The position numbers were made by a program, and so were the translations under genes. The notes under the pieces were generated by a model, which had not been told where the DNA came from, did not search any database, and was given only the letters and a program-made list of their open reading frames with translations. From Effrenium voratum (taxonomy: Eukaryota > Sar > Dinophyceae > Suessiales > Symbiodiniaceae): a DNA stretch of 64,000 nucleotides. Positions 18,839 to 28,820 of this stretch are shown piece after piece (position 1 is the stretch's first letter; each line of letters starts with the position of its first letter). The DNA lies in assembly GCA_963377175.1 (NCBI GenBank), contig CAUJNA010000189.1:196394-260393 (forward strand). The letters run 5' to 3'.

Positions 18839-20576
18839 ATCCGGTGTCCATCAACCATTTCACCCGTTTGCTGATGCACGTTGACATTGCGAACACATTC
18901 TTCGGCAAACCATGCTGTTTCTTCCAGTCGACGGCCGATTCCTTGATCTCGTCCTTGCTCCGATCATATTCGAACATTATGGTGCTCTCCTTGGTTACTG
19001 GGAAATAGTGTTTCCTGTATATGTCGTCTACCACCTCTCTCAGTGTTTTCGCTCTTATCAATGATCGTTGGACTTGATAGGCTGATAATTCTCGATGATC
19101 ACTGCTCTTAAACTTCTTCTCGTCGACGTGCACGTACTGATAAGGCTCATTCTCATTGTCCTCATAGCCGTACCACTCCCCTTTTCGTTCCCATTGCCTT
19201 CTCTCGTCTTCGAGATAGGTGATCTCCCCATTCTCGTCGACATCGAGTACTTCCTTGAACCATACCATTTTCTCGGGGATCTCGGACTCGCCAGACCATC
19301 TTGATGATTCGCTCATTGTGTCGTCATCATGCTCGTGGTAGACAGTCTCGGCTTCATCCGGTTCGACCTGGTCAACGTCCTTCTTGAAGCTGACCTTTCC
19401 CGCAGGAGCCGATTGCTTCAAGACTATCGCAGGCATCGCGATGGCCCTTCTTGCAATAGCTGGCGCTGCGGCTTTGGCGGCAGCCTTCGACTTGGCTTGT
19501 GCCTTGTCGCTTGACGTTGCCGGAGCTGAATTGTTCTTGATGAGCTCGTGCCTATACTTGCAAGCACTCCCCTTGTCGCATTTTCCCTTCTGAAACGCGA
19601 AGCATGCTCCATCATCCCTCTTTGGTGATGATGATCTGGATTTGGACTTACCTTTTCCTTTCCCTTTGGGCATGTTCTCCAGCTTGTGCTCCGTCTTCTT
19701 GCTGTGGGAAAATGTGCATTCATTCCCTTTTACGCATCCCTTCGCTGCCTTGAAGTGATACCAACATGGGTTATCTTTACCTCCGCCCGGACTCTTGCCT
19801 CTGTCGCTGGCACCGTCGGACTTGCCGTTCTTGCCAGCGTGACCCTTTGCTTTGGCCTTTGGGAGTACAGGAGCGGCATCAGGCCCATTGTGTTTCCCCT
19901 TCCTGCCTTTGCCACCCTGGTTCTCCAGTTTGCCAGTAGCCGGGGCTGCATCTCTGCCGCCCGACTTCATCATTGACTTGACCGATTTCTCCTTCATGTC
20001 AAGCATCAGGTCCTCCCGATCCGCCTTAATTTGATGGTCGATCAGTGCCAACAAGAATTCGTACGTCTTTTGAGGATGCTTGTCCGGCAACCTATGATAG
20101 GCGTTGAGGCCGAACTCCATCTTCTTGCTCCCTTTGATCTTCCTGCAGAGAATATCTCTGAGAGCCAACTTGCTGGGTCTATCTTCGCTCCTCATCTTTA
20201 GCAACAAATCGTACCACTTGTTCCTGAATATAACCAAGTTCTTGTCTCCAGGAAAGTCAAGGTTGAATAGGCGCTCGATGTGATAGACAAGGTCCGTTCG
20301 ATCAGACGTCCTGAATGATTGCATAACCAATGCCACCAACTCTCGTCCCTTCACGATCACCCCTTGTTGATGTCGTAGTTCCGAATGTCGCGTAGCGTCG
20401 AGGTACGCGTCTTTGGCTTCGTCAGGTGCTTGTTTTAACATGTTCTGCATGCCCATGGCCATTTTGATATCTATCGTAGCGAATCTGTCGCCGCCGGAGT
20501 CGCTCAGCAGATTTAGGTCTGGGTTTAACCCAAGAGCCTGTTCCAACCATTTCGTCCCGTATCTGGATCTGCGCAT
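18777..20576 (-). CDS. Gag core, CCCH zinc fingers, start of aspartic protease
   Basis: Residues ~7-195 are the helical Gag core. Two CCCH zinc fingers follow (C271, C281, C287, H291 and C325, C333, C339, H343) in a Lys/Gly-rich RNA-binding region. They replace the CCHC knuckle usual in retroelement Gag. An acidic stretch precedes the protease, whose active site is WLMDTGCGHDLI (DTG at 577-579). The frame then shifts near 18.79 kb and the protease continues in the next fragment. The ATG at 20576 is not a likely start, since the Gag reading continues upstream in another frame. Confidence 0.85.
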   Translation of the reverse strand: MRRSRYGTKWLEQALGLNPDLNLLSDSGGDRFATIDIKMAMGMQNMLKQAPDEAKDAYLDATRHSELRHQQGVIVKGRELVALVMQSFRTSDRTDLVYHIERLFNLDFPGDKNLVIFRNKWYDLLLKMRSEDRPSKLALRDILCRKIKGSKKMEFGLNAYHRLPDKHPQKTYEFLLALIDHQIKADREDLMLDMKEKSVKSMMKSGGRDAAPATGKLENQGGKGRKGKHNGPDAAPVLPKAKAKGHAGKNGKSDGASDRGKSPGGGKDNPCWYHFKAAKGCVKGNECTFSHSKKTEHKLENMPKGKGKGKSKSRSSSPKRDDGACFAFQKGKCDKGSACKYRHELIKNNSAPATSSDKAQAKSKAAAKAAAPAIARRAIAMPAIVLKQSAPAGKVSFKKDVDQVEPDEAETVYHEHDDDTMSESSRWSGESEIPEKMVWFKEVLDVDENGEITYLEDERRQWERKGEWYGYEDNENEPYQYVHVDEKKFKSSDHRELSAYQVQRSLIRAKTLREVVDDIYRKHYFPVTKESTIMFEYDRSKDEIKESAVDWKKQHGLPKNVFAMSTCISKRVKWLMDTGCGHDLIGRAKAKSLGVDCER

Positions 20577-21907
20577 GCGCTCAGAACATTCATCAGCAAT
20601 TGCATCTTCCAGTTATCGAGTTGATGGATCTTTGGCCAAGCAGGAATAGACACCCTCTCGGCTTCTTTCCTCAAAATCCTCGGTCTTTCGCTCTTGATTT
20701 CTCGATCATCCCTCGATCTTCTGCGCCTCCTCCGTGTCCGATTGTCATCTCCTTCCTCTTCTTCTTCCTCGTCCTCTTCATCCTCTTCGTCGTCGTCATC
20801 CTCGTCCTCATCATCGGGTGGATCATCCGGGGGTCCTCCTCCGCCACCTGTGAGGCTCAACTGACGTCGACCTGCCCCTTGTCTATTTCCATTGGGCGAG
20901 AATCCACCGTAATCCAATGGGGGTGTAGTACCGTTGTTTCCCCCTCCATCACCACTACCACCAGTTGTAGTAGCGGATTGTGGGACATGCCCAACAACCC
21001 CTTGCATCTGGGATAGGTGTACATCGATCATTGGATCACCAAAAGACGGTGAGAGAATCGAACCTGGCATTAGTGACGAATTAGGGATCAGATTCGATGA
21101 TGATGATGACGGGAATACCCCAGTCACCCTCTTGTCTACCCTAGTCGAATTAGCTTGGGGTCCTCCCTCAGCGCGTTTCACTACTGCTCGTTCACGGTGT
21201 CCATCTTTACTGCTAGAGGCTTCCTGTGTTTCCAGCTTCTTGAATGCTTCGAGTTGACGAACAAAACTCTCTTCTTGCTTGAGCGTCGCCTCCCGATCCT
21301 TCAGTTGTCCCTGAAGTTCACGCATCTCCTCGAGGTACTCATCATACACTCCTTTAGCTGTCAATCTCCAGTACTCGGCCTCCTTCGATTTCTCGTCCAT
21401 CGTGCACCGCTCTTCCTGTTTTGCTTCTCTGACCTGGGCTAACTCCAAGATCGCATCTTGACGATGACTACCCTCGATAGCAATCATCTGGTCCTTCTTC
21501 AACACGTCGGATTCATACTGTTTGACGATCTCTTCCTTCTCGCGAAGTAAGCACTCTGCTCTCTTCGATTCTTGCTCCGCGAATGTTGTAACGTCGTTCA
21601 GTCTCGCCATCAGCTGCTCCCTGGAGTCCTCCATAGAGTACGTCTCGGGGCGTTTGACGAGTGCATGCTCCAACTGTGATTTTAAACTTTGGACCATCTC
21701 CTCCTCGTTGAACTTCTCAATAGATGTAGACGATTCAATACCTCTGATCTGTTGCTGATAAACTGATATTTGTTGCGAAGCCTCACGGTGTATCTGATTT
21801 GCATGTATAGCTGATTCCTGCGCGGCCGACTTCTCGCTTGCCATGTAGGATTTCATCACTGCAATCTCCCGCTTCTGCTCCATAATAGTTCCTTCAGCTT
21901 GTCTCAT
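20525..21907 (-). CDS. Gag N-terminal region: coiled coil and acidic/arginine tract
   Basis: Long heptad-rich coiled coil (residues ~1-230) followed by a Ser/Gly-rich linker, a run of almost uninterrupted Asp/Glu, an Arg run, and a conserved-looking entry to the Gag core (REAERVSIPAWP, then LLMNVLSACA). It is in the same frame as the preceding fragment, separated only by TAA-CAG, so the ATG here may not be a real start. A single-base shift near 20.56 kb leads into the next frame. Confidence 0.8.
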   Translation of the reverse strand: MRQAEGTIMEQKREIAVMKSYMASEKSAAQESAIHANQIHREASQQISVYQQQIRGIESSTSIEKFNEEEMVQSLKSQLEHALVKRPETYSMEDSREQLMARLNDVTTFAEQESKRAECLLREKEEIVKQYESDVLKKDQMIAIEGSHRQDAILELAQVREAKQEERCTMDEKSKEAEYWRLTAKGVYDEYLEEMRELQGQLKDREATLKQEESFVRQLEAFKKLETQEASSSKDGHRERAVVKRAEGGPQANSTRVDKRVTGVFPSSSSSNLIPNSSLMPGSILSPSFGDPMIDVHLSQMQGVVGHVPQSATTTGGSGDGGGNNGTTPPLDYGGFSPNGNRQGAGRRQLSLTGGGGGPPDDPPDDEDEDDDDEEDEEDEEEEEEGDDNRTRRRRRRSRDDREIKSERPRILRKEAERVSIPAWPKIHQLDNWKMQLLMNVLSACADPDTGRNGWNRLLG

Positions 21908-21910
21908 CTG

Positions 21911-22546
21911 TTATATTATAACATTCGACTCCATGTCTTTCTTTTCCCCGTACTGATATGCGTTCATTTCCACCTTGCGCATCTGTTGGGCTTCCTCCTC
22001 AAACTTGCGCCATGCCTCAGCCATGTGGTGTTGGTGGTGACTCACAAGATGTCCCGATTGCTTGCTGGCAATCTCGCATCGTCTCTCCAGCTCCTGGATC
22101 CGGATGGTGCTCCCATAGTCTTCTTGATGAAGATTCGCCATTGCTGCCGACATTTCATCAAGTGTCTTTTGGTATTCCCCGATCTCCATCTCCATCTTGT
22201 TCTTTTCTTTAATTGCGGCGCGAAACTCCGCACTGGTGGGTGATTTAGACCTCCCACCTTTTGATGTTGACCTCACGCCCTTCTGCGACGTCCGTGGTGT
22301 CGCAGGCGAAGATGATGATCTTCTCGGCGGGGATTCTCTTTGCTTCGACTCCTGACGAACATCGATCTGCTTCCATGATCTTGTAGGAGTGGATATGTCG
22401 CTGAATAGCGCGGATCCTCCGCTCCCAGGTTCATCCTGTAAATCTGCGATCAAATCCATCACCGCAGGAAGAGCCATCAATCCATTGGATCCCTCTGAGC
22501 TGCTGTTCCCAAAAGTTGCAGTACTTGGGCTCGCTGAAGATGCCAT
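21911..22546 (-). CDS. Gag N-terminus of the retrotransposon
   Basis: First ATG after the 5' LTR (leader of ~98 bases). Ser/Pro-rich N terminus with a basic SK/RS-rich patch, then coiled coil. It ends at an in-frame TAA (21911-21913), after which the same frame resumes with CAG ATG. Nonsense mutation and suppressed stop are both possible. The coiled coil continues directly across the stop, which argues for an originally continuous protein. Confidence 0.75.
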   Translation of the reverse strand: MASSASPSTATFGNSSSEGSNGLMALPAVMDLIADLQDEPGSGGSALFSDISTPTRSWKQIDVRQESKQRESPPRRSSSSPATPRTSQKGVRSTSKGGRSKSPTSAEFRAAIKEKNKMEMEIGEYQKTLDEMSAAMANLHQEDYGSTIRIQELERRCEIASKQSGHLVSHHQHHMAEAWRKFEEEAQQMRKVEMNAYQYGEKKDMESNVII

Positions 22547-22620
22547 TGTACCGTGTAGGTTATTGTTCCTTTATTGTCCCTGTACCCGCAATAAACCAGC
22601 TGTCTCTCTGTCCAGTGTAG

Positions 22621-22644
22621 AGCTTGTCGTTACGGCTGATAACC
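22621..22644 (-). promoter_or_regulatory. Candidate tRNA primer-binding site
   Basis: The minus strand reads GGTTATCAGCCGTAACG directly after the 5' LTR. From memory, Drosophila copia begins this site with GGTTATGGGCC and is primed by a 5' half of initiator tRNA-Met cleaved in the anticodon region; 9 of the first 11 bases agree. The complement, GGCUGAUAACC, would form a tRNA anticodon loop CUGAUAA. The identity of the tRNA is uncertain. Confidence 0.45.
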
Positions 22645-22995
22645 TGTCAAGAGACGGCAAGGCGACGTCCCGTGGGACGCTGTCCACCGAACCCTCCAGC
22701 TGTAAATACCAACCACGTAGAAAGGTGTATACGGTCAAACCGTTATAGCCGAACCCGTGTAACTGTTGTAAGGGAGAAGGAAGAATTGTTACAACAGTGG
22801 TCCTGACACATGCAGCGCAAGCGAAGTGTTTTCCGCTCTCAATTGCCGATCACGTATGAACGCAGCTTCACATAAGATCTTGAACCTCACTTGTGACTTG
22901 AGCCAAATGGCAATCAATGGAACCTTGTAAGCAACACAAACACGGACCTCAGAACTGCTTCCCAATTTAGGCACAGGGCCAGGAGGGTCTTAACA
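22645..22995 (-). repeat. 5' LTR (351 bp)
   Basis: Same length and ends as 5041-5391. The six differences (near plus-strand 22663, 22787, 22791, 22807, 22975 and 22989) are all substitutions. The SL-like motif is at 22897-22911. Confidence 0.96.
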
Positions 22996-23000
22996 GATTT
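22996..23000. repeat. Target-site duplication, right copy (GATTT)
   Basis: Identical to 5036-5040 and directly abutting the LTR end at 22995. Confidence 0.93.
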
Positions 23001-24751
23001 ACAGCTGCCTGAGGAGAAAGAACCACGCTTCAGATGCCACAGAGTGTTTGCTGAAGCGAAGGCATTGTTGCAGCACTGGCACAAGGCAACTAGCTGACTG
23101 AATAACCTGCTCTTGAACTTGAAGGGGAAGAGGAAGAAACTACACAACTGCAGAAGTTTCCTGAAGGTAAGTTTCACATGCGCGAGCTGAAAGCCACCTG
23201 CCCCGCCGTCTCTGGCTGTCCTCTGTCCTCATCAGAAGGAAAGTGGCTCTCCAGTAGACCTAACGCAGACTGAAGAAGCAAGTAATCCACTACCCCCACA
23301 CATTTCTATGAAGCCGAAACACTGATCGCAACAAATGGCTAGCCCAATGCTCTAGGTGTCTGCCGGCTGCCAGAACAAGCTCCTGAGCTGCCTTGCGCGA
23401 AAACTTTCTCAGGCACGGGTGATCAGCATCCGTTGCCACGCAGGGGCGACGAAAGCACGCTGCTGACACAAACAGTGACGATCTGTTGTGTGTGGGCAAG
23501 CCGCTGTCTGCAAGGCTATTCAACTGAGAGCCAGCCGCTTCTCTGCAAGCGCGCCAACAAGGACCGACCCATGCTGTGTGAGCAATCACCTAGAGTCAAT
23601 CTCAGCACCACTGACTGTCGCGTGATCGGAGTCCAGCACATCTTTGCAATCTGAACCCACCAGCCCGACCTTCTGGTAAGTTTGCTTTGCTCGGTCAAAG
23701 GCTTCCTTCGTGCGCGAATCAGAGGGCCCGCGTTGGCTGACTGGAGGGGCAACGACAATTGCAATCGTCTATGCGCAGGCCATCGCGCAAGTCTCCAGGT
23801 TGCACAACTCTGTAAAGCTCGACCCCGCGCTGGCCCCCTTGAAGGATGGCTCTAAATCCTCCGCAAACGCGCGCACCCCGCGCAAATCAGGCTTGGTCAG
23901 GAAACTATGTAGGCTATTTCCGTGGACTGTTTAACTCGGCACGCGCAACACTTCCTGCAAAAGCTGAGAGCGGGAAGCGAGGATGCAAAGTGTTTGGGGC
24001 AGCTCGCTCGTCCGAAACATTCATTTGGTGAAAAAAATCTGATCTGTCAGTTATGGAGACCAGCAAAGAATGCCTCCTGGGCACTTGCAAGCGGGTCAAA
24101 AGCGAGGCGGTAGGCAAAGCTTTTGACTGGGCCTTTAACAAGCATTTCTACTGTCACCAATTTGGCGATCAAAGATCTCGTTTTTGTACGCGTTGAAAAT
24201 TTGGACTTCTGGTCAGCAGGGCAAATGATTTCTGACTCTGGCCGCAAGACGAGCAACCCTTGCTTGTCCCACAATTCAAGAAGAGCCTTTGCCTGCACAC
24301 GGTTCTCTCTGCGTAGATCAGGGACCCCTCGCCAAGCATATAAAGTTCTGGACTCAGAAAGGGAGCTGAGTCCCAGTTTGCAGAGCCAGTGGGTTTATGT
24401 GACTGTGGGGGGTGAATGGCTCGAGCGCAGAGGTGTCACATGGCACAGGTAAACCTTCGTGCTCTTCTTGGTACATGCGTGAATTACAGGCAAACGCATC
24501 TGCAACTTCCTCAAGCTCTTTCAGGCGCTGCAGGAGGTGCAAATTCTTTCCACTAGCAGCAACCTTAACAGTCACTGCCCGCACACCTACCCCTGCAGAC
24601 AAGGCCCGGCAAGGCTGCGCATGGGGTCCGGGCTGTGCGCCGACATCTGCGCCACAAGGCTTGCCAGCGCATTCCCATCCTTGCTGCTGGCTGCATTTTC
24701 CCCGCTCCTCCTCCTCCTCCAGGCCACAGTAGGAAGGATGCCAAGTGGAGG
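23001..24751. other. Flank of the retrotransposon, no firm gene
   Basis: A minus-strand frame (ATG at 23177) runs into the insertion site and stays open into the left flank (4938-5035) if the element is removed. A second protein-like minus-strand stretch (about 24400-24560, containing LLQRLKELEEVADAF) has no recognised family. Nothing else is supported. Confidence 0.35.
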
Positions 24752-27700
24752 GATGCTGGGTGCCTGAATTGAAAGATACCAGAAAACTATGCCACTTCTA
24801 CTGCTCATGCACAGCTAGGGAGGCAGTCGCCTGCGCCAGATCAATAGACTGCACAGGGGCGGGAGTCGGAGGAGGACAGGTGGAGAGCCAGAGGAAGACC
24901 AGTAGGCAAGCACACCAGGCGGGCTAGACCAGGAAGCGTGTGCGGGCCGCAATAGCACCGAAGTGAGATGTATGCAGCGGGAATCACTGAACCTGTCTCA
25001 CCTATTTTCATTCAACATCTGTTCGCCCACTAAACACTGTAGCCAGCATTGTCAGTCAAACATATTCACTCATTAAACACTGAAGTTCGCATTGTTTGTT
25101 ACATGCGCTGCGTGCAACCTTTTGAGGCCGCAGACATGTGTAGCCCAGATGTATTCCTTACCTGCATTTCTTCAAAGCTGTGTCACCCGTAAACATGTGT
25201 GCCCCCCATACGTTCTACCACAACGCTTGTCCTGTCGTTTGGTTTTCCCCAAACTTGGTTTTTGCACCCGTCCAGAGCGAGGTGTCTGAAACATACCTGT
25301 CCTGTAAATCTCTTTGGCAACCAACAGTTGCGAAGTTCCTCGCTTCAATCTGCTGCTCTGGTTCGAGGCGGCGCACCTATCACCTTGACAAGAGCGCGAA
25401 GCTCTGCAGACGCAGGAGGAAGGCTGTCGGAGACCGGGGCTGCTGACGGCTGAGCTCGAAGTTCAGCTTGGCACGTGCAGAGGAATGGTAATGCGCCGGA
25501 AGGGCAATCTACCACAGCAATCTCTGCTTCCTCTTCGTCTTCCGTTCCTGGCATCCCTTCTGCTTGGTATCTGCTCGGATCGGCTTGCAGTGCTGGGCTG
25601 AGGAAAGTTGAGGGCAAGGCCAACAGGAAACCGTAACCGCTAGGGCCTTGAACTCCGTGTGCTCCGGGGCATTTGGATCGGGCGAGCCACTACACTCTGA
25701 CAGGCAAGACTGTGTCGCGCAAGCCGGCGCCGCCTATGATCTGCAAGCTTCTTTGCAAAGCCTGAAAACGTCACAAAAGGTTACCTGGGCAAATGGCACT
25801 GTGCACGATGGCTGCTCCAACCCGGACACCCAAATCACGATCGCCTAGGATGCTGAATTGAAAGATGCCAAGGTTACACCGGCAGTGCCAGACCAGAAAA
25901 CTATGCCACTTCTACTGCTCATGCACAGCTAGGGAGGCAGTCGCCTGCGCCAGATCAATAGACTGCACAGGGGCGGGAATTGGAGGAGGACAGGTCGAGA
26001 GCCAGAGGAAGACCAGGAGGCAAGCACACCAGGCGGGCTAGACCAGGAAGCGTGTGCGGGCCACAGTAGGAACGATAAGCAGGCCGATAGCACCGAAGTG
26101 AGATGTATGCAGCGGAAATCACTGAACCTGTCTCACCTATTTTCATTCAACATCTGTTCGCCCACTAAACACTGTAGCCAACATTGTCAGTCAAACATAT
26201 TCACCCATTAAACACTGAAGTTCGCATTGTTTGTTACATGCGCTGCGTGCAACCTTTTGAGGCCGCAGACATGTGTAGCCCAGATGTATTCCTTACCTGC
26301 ATTTCTTCAAAGCTGTGTCACCCGTAAACATGTGTGCCCCCCATACGTTCTACCACAACGCTTGTCCTGTCGTTTGGTTTTCCCCAAACTTGGTTTTTGC
26401 ACCCGTCCAGAGCGAGGTGTCTGAAACATACCTGTCCTGTAAATCTCTTTGGCAAGACGCGTTTGTTACATGCGCTGCGTGCAAGAGGCCGCAGGAGCCC
26501 AGATGTATTCGGCTGTCACCCGCATGTGTGCTACGACCGCTTGTCCTGTCGAGGTTTTTGCACCCGTCCAGAGCGCTGAGTCCTGTAAATCAACCAACAG
26601 TTGCGAAGTTCCTCGCTTCAATCTGCTGCTCTGGTTCGAGGCGGCGCACCTATCACCTTGACAAGAGCGCGAAGCTCTGCAGACGCAGGAGGAAGGCTGT
26701 CGGAGACCGGGGCTGCTGACGGCTGAGCTCGAAGTTCAGCTTGGCACGTGCAGAGGAATGGTAATGCGCCGGAAGGGCAATCTACCACAGCAATCTCTGC
26801 TTCCTCTTCGTCTTCCGTTCCTGGCTTCCCTTCTGCTTGGTATCTGCTCGGATCGGCTTGCAGTGCTGGGCTGAGGAAAGTTGAGGGCAAGGCCAACAGG
26901 AAACCGTAACCACTAGGGATTTGAACTCCGTGTGCTCCGGGGCACTTGGATCGGGCAAGTCACTACACTCTGACAGGCAAGACTGTGTCGCGCAAGCCGG
27001 CGCCGCCTATGATCTGCAAGCTTCTTTGCAAAGCCTGAAAACGTCACAAAAGGTTACCTGGGCAAATGGCACTGTGCACGATGGCTGCTCCAACCCGGAC
27101 ACCCAAATCACGATCGCCTAGGATGCTGAATTGAAAGATGCCAAGGTTACACCGGCAGTGCCAGACCAGAAAACTATGCCACTTCTACTGCTCATGCACA
27201 GCTAGGGAGGCAGTCGCCTGCGCCAGATCAATAGACTGCACAGGGGCGGGAGTTGGAGGAGGACAGGTGGAGAGCCAGAGGAAGACCAGGAGGCAAGCAC
27301 ACCAGGCGGGCTAGACCAGGAAGCGTGTGCGGGCCACAGTAGGAAGGATGAGCAGGCCGATAGCACCGAAGTGAGATGTATGCAGCGGAAATCACTGAAC
27401 CTGTCTCACCTATTTTCATTCAACATCTGTCCGCCCACTAAACACTGTAGCCAGCATTGCCAGTCAAACATATTCACCCATTAAACACTGAAGTTCGCAT
27501 TGTTTGTTACATGCGCTGCGTGCAACCTTTTGAGGCCGCAGACATGTGTAGCCCAGATGTATTCCTTACCTGCATTTCTTCAAAGCTGTGTCACCCGTAA
27601 ACATGTGTGCCCCCCATACGTTCTACCACAACGCTTGTCCTGTCGTTTGGTTTTCCCCAAACTTGGTTTTTGCACCCGTCCAGAGCGAGGTGTCTGAAAC

Positions 27701-28820
27701 ATACCTGTCCTGTAAATCTCTTTGGCAACCAACAGTTGCGAAGTTCCTCGCTTCAATCTGCTGCTCTGGTTCGAGGCGGCGCACCTATCACCTTGACAAG
27801 AGCGCGAAGCTCTGCAGACGCAGGAGGAAGGCTGTCGGAGACCGGGGCTGCTGACGGCTGAGCTCGAAGTTCAGCTTGGCACGTGCAGAGGAATGGTAAT
27901 GCGCCGGAAGGGCAATCTACCACAGCAATCTCTGCTTCCTCTTCCTCTTCCGTTCCTGGCTCCCCTTCTGCTTGGTATCTGCTCGGATCGGCTTGCAGTG
28001 CTGGGCTGAGGAAAGTTGAGGGCAAGGCCGACAGGAAACCGTAACCACTAGGGCCTTGAACTCCGTGTGCTCCGGGGCATTTGGATCGGGCGAGTCACTA
28101 CACTCTGACAGGCAAGACTGTGTCGCGCAAGCCGGCGCCGCCTATGATCTGCAAGCTTCTTTGCAAAGCCTGAAAACGTCACAAAAGGTTACCTGGGCAA
28201 ATGGCACTGTGCACGATGGCTGCTCCAACCCGGACACCCAAATCACGATCGCCTAGGATGCTGAATTGAAAGATGCCAAGGTTACACCGGCAGTGCCAGA
28301 CCAGAAAACTATGCCACTTCTACTGCTCATGCACAGCTAGGGAGGCAGTCGCCTGCGCCAGATCAATAGACTGCACAGGGGCGGGAGTTGGAGGAGGACA
28401 GGTGGAGAGCCAGAGGAAGACCAGGAGGCAAGCACACCAGGCGGGCTAGACCAGGAAGCGTGTGCGGGCCACAATAGCACCGAAGTGAGATGTATGCAGC
28501 GGAAATCACTGAACCTGTCTCATGTCAGTCAAACATATTCACCCATTAAACACTGAAGTTCGCATTGTTTGTTACATGCGCTGCGTGCAACCTTTTGAGG
28601 CCGCAGACATGTGTAGCCCAGATGTATTCCTTACCTGCATTTCTTCAAAGCTGTGTCACCCGTAAACATGTGTGCCCCCCATACGTTCTACCACAACGCT
28701 TGTCCTGTCGTTTGGTTTTCCCCAAACTTGGTTTTTGCACCCGTCCAGAGCGAGGTGTCTGAAACATACCTGTCCTGTAAATCTCTTTGGCAACCAACAG
28801 TTGCGAAGTTCCTCGCTTCA
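24752..28820. repeat. Tandem array of 1.1-1.27-kb units, about 3.6 copies
   Basis: Units start with GATGCTG at 24752, 25849, 27122 and 28257. The second unit (1273 bp) carries an extra ~138 bp at about 26455-26590 that looks like a shortened internal duplicate of its own preceding sequence. The first unit lacks a few short segments and the fourth is truncated at about 28820. Copies are near-identical except for indels. The same small frames recur in each unit because the DNA is repeated; none shows a domain. Confidence 0.93.

Larger units (their letters stand above)
5041..22995 (-). mobile_element. Complete 18-kb Ty1/copia-type LTR retrotransposon with extra coding block
   Basis: Two 351-bp LTRs bound the element and a perfect 5-bp target duplication flanks it. 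Internal order in its own direction: candidate primer site, Gag (coiled coil, acidic tract, CCCH fingers), protease, integrase, reverse transcriptase, RNase H, C-terminal domain, 36-bp repeats, a second 6.5-kb coding block with a Tpt1/KptA-like domain, ~690 bp of non-coding 3' sequence, purine tract. Integrase before reverse transcriptase is the Ty1/copia order. Typical copia elements are about 5-9 kb, so this one is roughly twice the usual size. Six LTR differences in 351 bp suggest a fairly young insertion. Nine apparent frameshifts and two in-frame TAA codons break the coding blocks, so this copy may not be autonomous unless they are assembly errors. Confidence 0.95.

Noticed and set aside
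20525..22546. Cellular coiled-coil gene independent of the retrotransposon
   Set aside because: It starts ~98 bases after the 5' LTR and reads into the Gag core, so it belongs to the element.
24752..28820. Recurring tandem kb units as a CRISPR-like or rRNA array
   Set aside because: Units are over 1 kb, without short spacer/repeat alternation, and I recognise no rRNA motif in them.
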